Shown here piece by piece: positions 58,019 to 64,000 of a DNA stretch of 64,000 bases. The notes beneath the pieces were generated by a model. The model was not told where the DNA came from. It saw nothing but the letters and a program-made list of their open reading frames with translations, and made no database searches. Where the stretch lies: positions 72,420 to 136,419 of the forward strand of contig CAJTJT010000005.1 of the NCBI GenBank assembly GCA_910576915.1, read 5' to 3'. The stretch comes from an uncultured Elusimicrobiales bacterium. Its GTDB lineage: Bacteria; Elusimicrobiota; Elusimicrobia; Elusimicrobiales; Elusimicrobiaceae. Position numbers and translations under genes: made by a program. The stretch's first letter is position 1. Each line of letters starts with the position of its first letter.

Positions 58019-60830
58019 TTACTTTTTCTACCTCTTCCACCGTAAGGCCTTCTTTTTCCAGCACTTCGGCGCAGCGGGCGCAAATATCGGTGTGTTTGGC
58101 GTCGGAACCGACGTCTTCTTTCCACTGCCAGCAGCGGGCGCATTTCACGCCCGAGGCGTGTTCGGCCGTAACGGTGAGGGGTTCATCCCCGTCCTGCACT
58201 TCCACGGCGGACACGATGGCGATTTCCGGCCACAGCGCTTTGGTTTCTTCCAAAAACGCTTTCATTTGCGGGTCAGAAGTTTTGAAAATTACTTTGGCTT
58301 CCAGGGCCGAACCGATAACGCCTTTCTGGCGCGCGTCTTCCAACGTTTTTTGGACGGCTTCGCGCACGGAGCGGATTTTGTTCCATTTTTCTTCCAGTTT
58401 CACGTCCGGAATGAGCGAAGCGTTCGTGGGCATGTTGGAGAGGAAAATGCTCTGCGGTAAATCGCGCCCCAGGGCGGTTTTGCGCAGTTCCTGCCAGGCT
58501 TCTTCGGCGGTGAACGAAAGCACCGGGGCCATCAGCTGCAGAAGCGTCACGGCGATTTCGGCCAGCACGGTCTGCGCGCTGCGGCGCGCCGGAGAAGAGG
58601 CACCCAGCGTGTACAAGCGGTCTTTGGAAGCGTCCAGCATAAAGGAAGACAAATCCAAAATACAGAAGTCCGTAATCGCACGCATCGCGCGGCGGAAGTT
58701 AAATTCCGCATAGCCCGCGTGGACTTCCTGAATAAGCTCATTCAGGCGGCCCAGCATGTAGCGGTCCATTTCCGCCAATTCTTTGCCGGGAACTTTGTGC
58801 TGTTCCGGGTCGTAGTCGGACAGGTTCCCGAGCGCATAGCGCACGGTGTTGCGCAGTTTGCGGTACGTATCGATGGGCCCGCCCAAAATTTCGTCGGAAA
58901 TGCGGACGTCGCCCTGATAGTCGGAGAACGACACCCACAGGCGCAAAATATCCGCGCCGTATTTATTGATGACGTCTTCCGGGTCCACGCTGTTGCCCAA
59001 AGATTTATGCATGGGGCGGCCTTGCTGGTCGAGCACCATGCCGTGCGTCAAAATGGTTTTGAAAGGAGCCGTGCCTTCCAGCGTGTAGGAAGGGATGTAC
59101 GAGCTTTGGAACCAGCCGCGGTGCTGGTCGGACCCTTCGGAATACACGTCAGCCGGGAAGGTGATGCCGCGGTCTTTAAGTACGGCCGCCCAGGAAACGC
59201 CGGAGTCGAGCCATACGTCCAAAATGTCCGTTTCTTTTCTAAATTCGGTGCCGCCGCATTCGCAGTGGTAGCCTTCCGGCATGAGTTTTTCCACCGGATC
59301 GGTAAACCAGAAATCGGAACCTTCTTCCATAGCGCGCGCTTTGATAAATTCAAAAAGGGTATGGTCGATTTGCGGTTTGCCGCATTTTTTACAATACAAA
59401 ATGGTAACCGGCGTACCCCAGAAACGCTGGCGGGAAAGACACCAGTCCGGGCGCAGGCCGATCATGGAACGCATGCGTTCTTCGCCGCCCGCGGGATAGA
59501 ATTTGACGTTATCCAAATTCTTCATGAGTTTTTGGCGCAGGCCGTCTTTATCAATGTTCATGAACCACTGTTCCGTGGCGCGGAAGATAATCGGGTTATG
59601 GCAGCGCCAGCAGTGCGGATAGCTGTGCGTGATTTCCTGCTCTTTGATAAGCGCGCCGAGTTCGTCCAGCTTTTTAACCATTAAGGGGTTGGCTTCAAAC
59701 ACGTGCATGCCTTCAAAAATGCCGGAATCTTTGGTATAACAGCCCTTTTCATCGACGGGGCAGAACGCTTCCAGACCCCATTGTTTGCCGGCGGCGGCGT
59801 CTTCTTCACCGTGGCCGGGGGCGATGTGTACGATACCCACACCGGCGTCCATGGTTACAAAGTCGGTCCAGATGACCGGGTTTTCTTTATGCGTAAGCGG
59901 GTGATAATACTTCATCCCCACCAAATCGGCGCCGGCCACTTTGCCGGCCTGCGTGCAGTCGAGCCCGGTGTTCTTTAAAAATTCTTCGGCCAGTTTTTCG
60001 GCCACGATGTAGTATTCGCCCGTTTTGGCGTCTTTAAGCACGGAATAATCTTCCGTGTTGGAAACGGCAGCCGCGCAGTTGGCGGGAATCGTCCACGGAG
60101 TGGTCGTCCACACGGCGAGGCTGACGGGTTTGGTGTAATCCAAATCGCCCAGGATTTTTTGGTCCGGGTTTACGAGTTTAAAACGCAGGTAAATGGACGG
60201 GGAAGAAATGTCTTTATATTCGGTTTCCGCGTCGGCCAAGGCCGTTTCGCAATGGGAGCACCAGGTAATCGTTTTCTGGCCTTTGTAGACGTAGCCTTTT
60301 TCAATCAAATCCAAAAACACGCCGATGGTGATGCCTTCGTAGCGCGGGGCCATCGTAAGGTACGGGTTATCCCAGTCGCCCTGCACGCCCAGGCGTTTAA
60401 AACCCTGGCGCTGAAGGTCGATAAATTTGGCGGCAAACTCGCGCGCTTTTTTACGGAAAGCGGGCACGTCCGTGATGTGTTTTTTGTCCTGTTTTAATTC
60501 TTTTAAAAGAGCCTGTTCAATGGGCAGGCCATGGCAGTCCCACCCCGGCACGTAAGGGGTGTAGTAACCCGTCATCGCGCGGCTTTTAATAATAATATCC
60601 TTAATCGTTTTATCCAAAGCGTGGCCGATGTGAATTTTGCCGTTGGCGTAGGGCGGCCCGTCATGCAGAACAAAATGTTTGCCGGCTTCGTTCTTTTTAA
60701 GCATGGCTTCGTAGAGGTTGATGGACTTCCAGAAGTCTAAAATTTTGGGTTCTTTTTGCGCCAAACCTGCGCGCATGGGAAAATCCGTCTTGGGAAGCAA
60801 AACGGTATGGGAATACTTATTCTTTGCCAT
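58011..60830 (-). CDS. ileS: Isoleucyl-tRNA synthetase
   Basis: 939 aa class I synthetase. HIGH motif GPPYANGKIHIGHALDK, editing domain with VWTTTPWTIPANCA and MDAGVGIVHIAPGHGEED, signature loop GRPMHKSLGNSVDP (KMSKS position, as in many bacterial IleS), and a C-terminal zinc motif CARCWQW...CARC. The start at 60830 has GGAG 11 nt upstream; the GTG at 60842 is too close to it. First gene of the operon to 53476. Confidence 0.96.
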   Translation of the reverse strand: MAKNKYSHTVLLPKTDFPMRAGLAQKEPKILDFWKSINLYEAMLKKNEAGKHFVLHDGPPYANGKIHIGHALDKTIKDIIIKSRAMTGYYTPYVPGWDCHGLPIEQALLKELKQDKKHITDVPAFRKKAREFAAKFIDLQRQGFKRLGVQGDWDNPYLTMAPRYEGITIGVFLDLIEKGYVYKGQKTITWCSHCETALADAETEYKDISSPSIYLRFKLVNPDQKILGDLDYTKPVSLAVWTTTPWTIPANCAAAVSNTEDYSVLKDAKTGEYYIVAEKLAEEFLKNTGLDCTQAGKVAGADLVGMKYYHPLTHKENPVIWTDFVTMDAGVGIVHIAPGHGEEDAAAGKQWGLEAFCPVDEKGCYTKDSGIFEGMHVFEANPLMVKKLDELGALIKEQEITHSYPHCWRCHNPIIFRATEQWFMNIDKDGLRQKLMKNLDNVKFYPAGGEERMRSMIGLRPDWCLSRQRFWGTPVTILYCKKCGKPQIDHTLFEFIKARAMEEGSDFWFTDPVEKLMPEGYHCECGGTEFRKETDILDVWLDSGVSWAAVLKDRGITFPADVYSEGSDQHRGWFQSSYIPSYTLEGTAPFKTILTHGMVLDQQGRPMHKSLGNSVDPEDVINKYGADILRLWVSFSDYQGDVRISDEILGGPIDTYRKLRNTVRYALGNLSDYDPEQHKVPGKELAEMDRYMLGRLNELIQEVHAGYAEFNFRRAMRAITDFCILDLSSFMLDASKDRLYTLGASSPARRSAQTVLAEIAVTLLQLMAPVLSFTAEEAWQELRKTALGRDLPQSIFLSNMPTNASLIPDVKLEEKWNKIRSVREAVQKTLEDARQKGVIGSALEAKVIFKTSDPQMKAFLEETKALWPEIAIVSAVEVQDGDEPLTVTAEHASGVKCARCWQWKEDVGSDAKHTDICARCAEVLEKEGLTVEEVEKVSA

Positions 60831-60905
60831 GATACAATTCACTCCGTATAATTAAGGATAATTATATTATAGAAAATTTAAGGGGAGAAAGAACGCCCGG
60901 CCGGA

Positions 60906-61289
60906 CTATTCTTCCGTTCCGGTTTGTTTATGCAGGTAGGCGTGGAGTTTTTCGAGCGTTTCGCGGCTGACGGCGTGTTCCATTTTGCACGCGTCCATAT
61001 CGGCCGTTTTGGGGTTCACGCCCAGCACTTGGCGCAGGAAACGGCTTAAAATGGCGTGGCGTTTTTTAACGTCTTCGGCGGCGCGGCGCCCTTTGGCCGT
61101 CAGTTCAATGCCGCTGTAGGGCTGGTGACGCACGTAACCCGCTTCGGCAAGGGATTTCATCGCGCCCGTTACGCTGGGGGTTTTTACGCCCAGCATGTCG
61201 CGGATGTCGCTCACGCGGGCGACGCCTTTATCGTTGGCGCAAAAAGACACGGCTTCCAAATAATCTTCCATATTGGCGGACAGCTTCAT
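60906..61289 (-). CDS. DtxR/MntR-family metal-dependent regulator
   Basis: 127 aa. N-terminal winged helix LSANMEDYLEAVSFCANDKGVARVSDIRDMLGVKTPSVTGAMKSLAEAGYVRHQPYSGIELTAKG (1-70), then the dimerisation and metal domain with RHAILSRFLRQVLGV and MEHAVSRETLEKLHAYL, whose Asp, Glu and His fit an Mn/Fe site. No SH3 domain, as in MntR. GAGGG 6 nt before the ATG at 61289. Target may be the divergent gdhA or distant metal genes. Confidence 0.88.
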   Translation of the reverse strand: MKLSANMEDYLEAVSFCANDKGVARVSDIRDMLGVKTPSVTGAMKSLAEAGYVRHQPYSGIELTAKGRRAAEDVKKRHAILSRFLRQVLGVNPKTADMDACKMEHAVSRETLEKLHAYLHKQTGTEE

Positions 61290-61339
61290 AATTTCCCTCG
61301 TGCGCAAACGGCGCGCGGATTTTGTATATGGTAGCATAT

Positions 61340-61388
61340 TTTCCGCCGGAAAAGGACCCTTGCTTTTCCCGCGGCGGAAATTTATAAT
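61340..61388 (+). promoter_or_regulatory. gdhA promoter with an inverted repeat
   Basis: -35 TTGCTT (61360-61365), 17-nt spacer, -10 TATAAT (61383-61388). The arms TTTCCGCCG (61341-61349) and CGGCGGAAA (61372-61380) bracket the -35 box and may be an operator. Confidence 0.62.
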
Positions 61389-61416
61389 AGGGGTACAAGC
61401 CGCATCAGGAGGGAGT

Positions 61417-62766
61417 ATGGATACAAACGCTTATATTACCGAGTTTCTGGCCGCCCAAACCAAAAAAGACCCTGCCCAAAAAGTCTTTCACCAGGCGGTG
61501 TTTGAAGTTGTCAGCACGTTAAAACCCGTACTGGAGCAAAATCCCGTTTACATTAAAGAAAAAATTTTGGAACGCATCGTGGAGCCCGAACGCACCATCA
61601 TTTTCCGCGTTCCGTGGCAGGACGACAAAGGCGGCGTACACGTAAACCGCGGTTTCCGCGTGCAGTTCAACAGCGCGCTGGGGCCGTACAAAGGCGGTAT
61701 CCGCTTTCACGAAACGGTAACGCAGGATGCGCTTAAATTCCTGGGCTTTGAACAAACTTTTAAAAACAGCTTAACGACGCTCCCCCTGGGCGGAGGCAAA
61801 GGCGGAAGCGACTTTGACACGCGCGGCAAATCCGCCGCCGAAGTCATGCGGTTTTGCCATTCGTTTATCAACGAACTGTACCACCACATCGGCTATCACA
61901 CCGATATCCCGGCCGGGGACCTGGGCTGCGGCGCGCGCGAAATCGGCTACATGTTCGGGCAATACAAAAAACTGACGAACGATTTTACCGGCGCGTTTAC
62001 CGGCAAGAAACCCAACTGGGGCGGCAGCCTTTTGCGCCCGGAAGCCACAGGCTACGGCGTAGCGTATTTTGCGCAAAACATGCTGGCCACGCGCGGGGAT
62101 GATTTAAAAGGAAAAACGGCCATTGTGTCCGGTTGCGGCAACGTGGGCATTTACGCGATTGAAAAACTGACCCAGCTGGGGGCGAAGGTCGTTGGGTTTA
62201 TGGACTATGACGGCAGCATTTACGACGAGCACGGCGTAGACGAAGAACGGCTGGCTTTCTTAAAAGATTTGGTTTTTGTACACCGCGGCAGCCTGAAAGA
62301 ATACGACAAAAAATTCAAAGGTGCCCATTTCCGCCCCGGCCAAAAAACGTGGGACATTCCGTGCGACGTAGCCTGCCCCACCGCCTGCGAAAACGAACTG
62401 CACGAAACCGACGCCAAAGAACTGTTGAAAAACGGCTGCATGTGCGTATGCGAAGGCTCCAACATGCCCTGCACGCCCGAAGCGATTGCCGCCTTCCAAA
62501 ACGCGGGGATTTTGTACTCCCCCGGCAAGGCTTCCAACGCCGGCGGCGTGGCCGTGTCGGGCCTGGAAATGACGCAAAACAGCATGCGTATTTACTGGAC
62601 GCGCGAAGAAGTGGACCAATACCTCCGCCGCATTATGAACAGCATCCACCAAAGCTGTCTGGCCGCGGCCGAAGAATACGGCCTAAAAGGCAACTACATG
62701 GCGGGCGCGAACATCGCCGGATTTAAAAAAGTGGCCGACGCGATGCTGGACCAAGGGTTAGTGTAG
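61417..62766 (+). CDS. gdhA: NADP-type glutamate dehydrogenase
   Basis: 449 aa, the usual size of the hexameric bacterial enzyme. Assimilates ammonia onto 2-oxoglutarate. Motifs RVQFNSALGPYKGGIRFHETVTQDALKFLGFEQTFKNSLTTLPLGGGKGGSDFD (catalytic Lys in GGGKGG region), DIPAGDLGCGAREIGYMFGQYK, RPEATGYG, and the nucleotide site IVSGCGNVGIYAIE. The start at 61417 has GGAGGG at 5 nt; the frame to 61273 runs through the promoter and is discarded. Confidence 0.96.
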   Translation: MDTNAYITEFLAAQTKKDPAQKVFHQAVFEVVSTLKPVLEQNPVYIKEKILERIVEPERTIIFRVPWQDDKGGVHVNRGFRVQFNSALGPYKGGIRFHETVTQDALKFLGFEQTFKNSLTTLPLGGGKGGSDFDTRGKSAAEVMRFCHSFINELYHHIGYHTDIPAGDLGCGAREIGYMFGQYKKLTNDFTGAFTGKKPNWGGSLLRPEATGYGVAYFAQNMLATRGDDLKGKTAIVSGCGNVGIYAIEKLTQLGAKVVGFMDYDGSIYDEHGVDEERLAFLKDLVFVHRGSLKEYDKKFKGAHFRPGQKTWDIPCDVACPTACENELHETDAKELLKNGCMCVCEGSNMPCTPEAIAAFQNAGILYSPGKASNAGGVAVSGLEMTQNSMRIYWTREEVDQYLRRIMNSIHQSCLAAAEEYGLKGNYMAGANIAGFKKVADAMLDQGLV

Positions 62767-62767
62767 T

Positions 62768-62923
62768 ACTTTTTGCGTCGGCAAAAAGTACCAAAAAACT
62801 CGCGGCCTGCGATTATAAAAATCCATTTTTGGACGCAACCAAACAACTCGGCGAAAACCGCCTCAAACAAGTTTGGTTTTTGCGAACCCAAAAATGGATT
62901 TTTATTAACAATCTAATGGCCGC
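62768..62923. repeat. Fold-back repeat element, copy 4
   Basis: Same head (ACTTTTTGC...GCAAAAAGTA, AAAAAACTCG) and loop (AACTCGGC, CCTCAAACAA), with a third set of arms: ATAAAAATCCATTTTTGG pairs with CCAAAAATGGATTTTTAT, ACCAAAC with GTTTGGT, CGGCC with GGCCG. Its right arm is partly duplicated at about 63013-63056. No gene lies in 62767-63093. Confidence 0.72.
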
Positions 62924-63012
62924 ATAAACGGCAAACAGCCAACGGCTGCCGCCCGTTGTCATTCTTGAATTTTTGTTTTAGACTACCGGCCAAAGGGTGC
63001 AATAGCGAATTC

Positions 63013-63056
63013 CAAAAATGGGTTTTTATTGGCAATCTGATGGCCGCATAAACGGC
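63013..63056. repeat. Duplicated right arm of fold-back element copy 4
   Basis: CCAAAAATGGGTTTTTAT, then AATCTGATGGCCGCATAAAC. It repeats the end of copy 4 with few changes, about 110 bp downstream. Confidence 0.6.
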
Positions 63057-63093
63057 AAAATAACTACTTTATGGAAAGCTAAAAAATACGGTC

Positions 63094-63693
63094 CTACTGA
63101 ATATAAACACGTATATATTGGGAATCACTGATAGGGGAATCATCCCCCCAGCGGCGGCAAAAATCGATACCTTTTTGATTGTTTATCTGGGCCGCGCAGT
63201 AGATGCGTCCGCTCCAGTCATTACCACCACGAAACGCAAACGAAAAAACCAGTTGGTAAAAAAACGGACCGCCACTGCGATTTATTTCGTATTTCTTATC
63301 ATCGGCCATGAAAGTTTCGTTACAGCTAAACCCTTTCGGGCATTGGCTGACGGAAACGTCCAACGCCTCTACCGTAGAAGCATAACGGTTGTTTTGCATA
63401 TAAAACCGGTCCTGCGCGTTCATCACCGCACGACCCCAGGCAAGCGCGGACGCGACGCGGCTCATCTCCACCGCACTCTGATAATACGGCACCGCCACCG
63501 ACGCCAAAATACCAATGATTAGGACAACGACTAACAGTTCTATAAGCGTAAAACCTTTCTCTCCTCCGTCATTCCGGCACGCTGCGCGCCGCCAGCCCCG
63601 GAATCCAGGCTGTTTATTAAGTCTTTTTCCCCTTTGATATGGATGCTGAAACGGCGACCCGCTGGGTTTCAGCATGACGGCATTTTTATACAT
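63094..63693 (-). CDS. Type IV pilin-like prepilin with a 47-residue leader (pilin 6)
   Basis: 199 aa. Mature [56 protein letters not shown]-terminal domain with three Cys. The leader starts MYKNAV, like MYQNAV of pilin 5, and then carries translated palindromic repeats (NKQPGFRGWRRAACRNDGGEKG) up to G|FTLIE. The start at 63693 is supported by AGGGGG about 9 nt upstream and by its 28-nt distance from the promoter start, equal to pilin 5. Confidence 0.83.
   Translation of the reverse strand: MYKNAVMLKPSGSPFQHPYQRGKRLNKQPGFRGWRRAACRNDGGEKGFTLIELLVVVLIIGILASVAVPYYQSAVEMSRVASALAWGRAVMNAQDRFYMQNNRYASTVEALDVSVSQCPKGFSCNETFMADDKKYEINRSGGPFFYQLVFSFAFRGGNDWSGRIYCAAQINNQKGIDFCRRWGDDSPISDSQYIRVYIQ
63565..63685. 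repeat. Palindromic repeats inside the pilin 6 leader
   Basis: GTCATTCCGG...CCGGAATCCAGG at about 63568-63608 and GCTGAAA...TTTCAGC at 63647-63675. Both are read in frame as leader peptide. Confidence 0.62.
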
Positions 63694-63727
63694 GAGAGAC
63701 ATCCCCCTTTTACTCAGAATTATCCCC

Positions 63728-63755
63728 ATGTTATCAAAAAAAAAAAACGGGTCAA
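63728..63755 (-). promoter_or_regulatory. T12-spacer promoter of pilin 6
   Basis: Minus strand: TTGACC, CG, T12, GA, TAACAT, spacer 16 nt. The upstream ~80 bp resembles the region upstream of the pilin 5 promoter. Confidence 0.75.
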
Positions 63756-63788
63756 GGGGCGAGCCGCCCCTCTCTTACCCACCGCGCC

Positions 63789-63912
63789 CTTTTGATTATT
63801 TGAGCCACACTGTTTAGGACATGTCGCTTAGCCACGTAACAACACTTGCCAGGGCAGGCGTTGGTCGGCACGCAGCGCCCTTTTGATTTGCTGGACCACC
63901 CTGTTTAAGATA
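63789..63912. repeat. Two copies of a CCACxCTGTTTA repeat
   Basis: CGCCCTTTTGATT...CCACACTGTTTAGGACAT (63789-63822) and CGCCCTTTTGATT...CCACCCTGTTTAAGATAT (63880-63912). A third copy lies at about 53144-53176 upstream of pilin 5. A separate hairpin, CCACGGGC-TTCC-GCCCGTGG, is at about 63933-63952. No gene is visible from 63694 to the end. Confidence 0.5.
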
Positions 63913-64000
63913 TTATAGATACAGTAAACTACCACGGGCTTCCGCCCGTGGCTTTTACGCTTCGCGCGTTTCAAACAGCCATGCTGTTTGGCAGGACTCT

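Noticed and set aside
58900..59060. Degenerate KMSKS (MHKSLGN) in ileS as a defect
   Set aside because: The same variant is common in bacterial isoleucyl-tRNA synthetases as far as I recall, and the rest of the enzyme is intact.
1..64000. CRISPR array
   Set aside because: No set of regularly spaced short direct repeats with unique spacers was seen; the repeats present are palindromic and dispersed.
1..64000. Reverse transcriptase, retron or diversity-generating element
   Set aside because: No reverse transcriptase motif (such as YxDD in context) appears in any frame read; pilin variation here is by separate genes, not template-directed.

Overview
The window reads as a chromosomal stretch of a fermentative, Gram-negative-type gut bacterium, most likely an Elusimicrobiota (Elusimicrobium-like) genome. 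This is inference from gene content: six scattered single pilin-like genes with near-identical N-termini, a large fermentative adhE under Rex control, heptose and lipoprotein pathways implying an outer membrane, and a Bat aerotolerance operon. Core genes are GC-rich (C/G-heavy third positions). One ~20 kb block (about 6.9-26.9 kb) is clearly AT-richer and carries mobile and defence genes.

Layout. 1-6.7 kb: the 3' part of nagA, pilin 1, repeats, divergent rex/adhE sharing one operator motif, pilin 2 and a MerR regulator. 6.75-6.92 kb: two tandem tRNA-Pro genes. 6.9-26.97 kb: an integrated island with a frameshifted large serine recombinase, DUF2924/DUF5681 proteins, a GIY-YIG nuclease, a DUF2971 protein, a complete DpnII-type restriction-modification operon, an orphan phage packaging operon (ParB-methylase, DUF5681, TerL, DnaB-like proteins), a candidate structured RNA, a coiled-coil/PD-(D/E)XK/GIY-YIG trio and a WYL regulator pair. 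An 18 bp direct repeat that starts inside the first tRNA-Pro brackets the block. 27-31 kb: lipoprotein, a frameshifted hydrolase divergent from LysR, HxlR and cupin. 31-41 kb: two tandem membrane proteins and an eight-gene moxR-DUF58-bat operon. 41-52 kb: gmhA-rpiB-pgi, miaB-pilZ, pilin 3, miaA, pilin 4, hflX, a trypsin-like protease, plsY-gpsA and HU. 52-64 kb: pilin 5, a tightly overlapped six-gene operon (ileS-lspA-TPR-P-type ATPase-queF-PrcB-like), an MntR/DtxR regulator, gdhA, pilin 6 and repeats.

The most striking pattern is regulatory. All six pilin-like genes have the same promoter architecture: a -35 box, a 16-nt spacer containing exactly 12 consecutive T residues, and a -10 box. Between these promoters and the mature pilin sequence, five of the six genes carry short palindromic repeats, either in the 5' UTR or translated in frame as an enlarged leader peptide. 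A second repeat family (four copies of ~115-155 bp) forms long fold-back structures whose arms differ between copies but stay self-complementary. At least ten genes, in the island and in the core, have a -10 hexamer ending 5-7 nt before the start codon and no Shine-Dalgarno sequence, so they are probably transcribed without a leader.

All protein names come from reading translated sequence against remembered family features; no database search was run.
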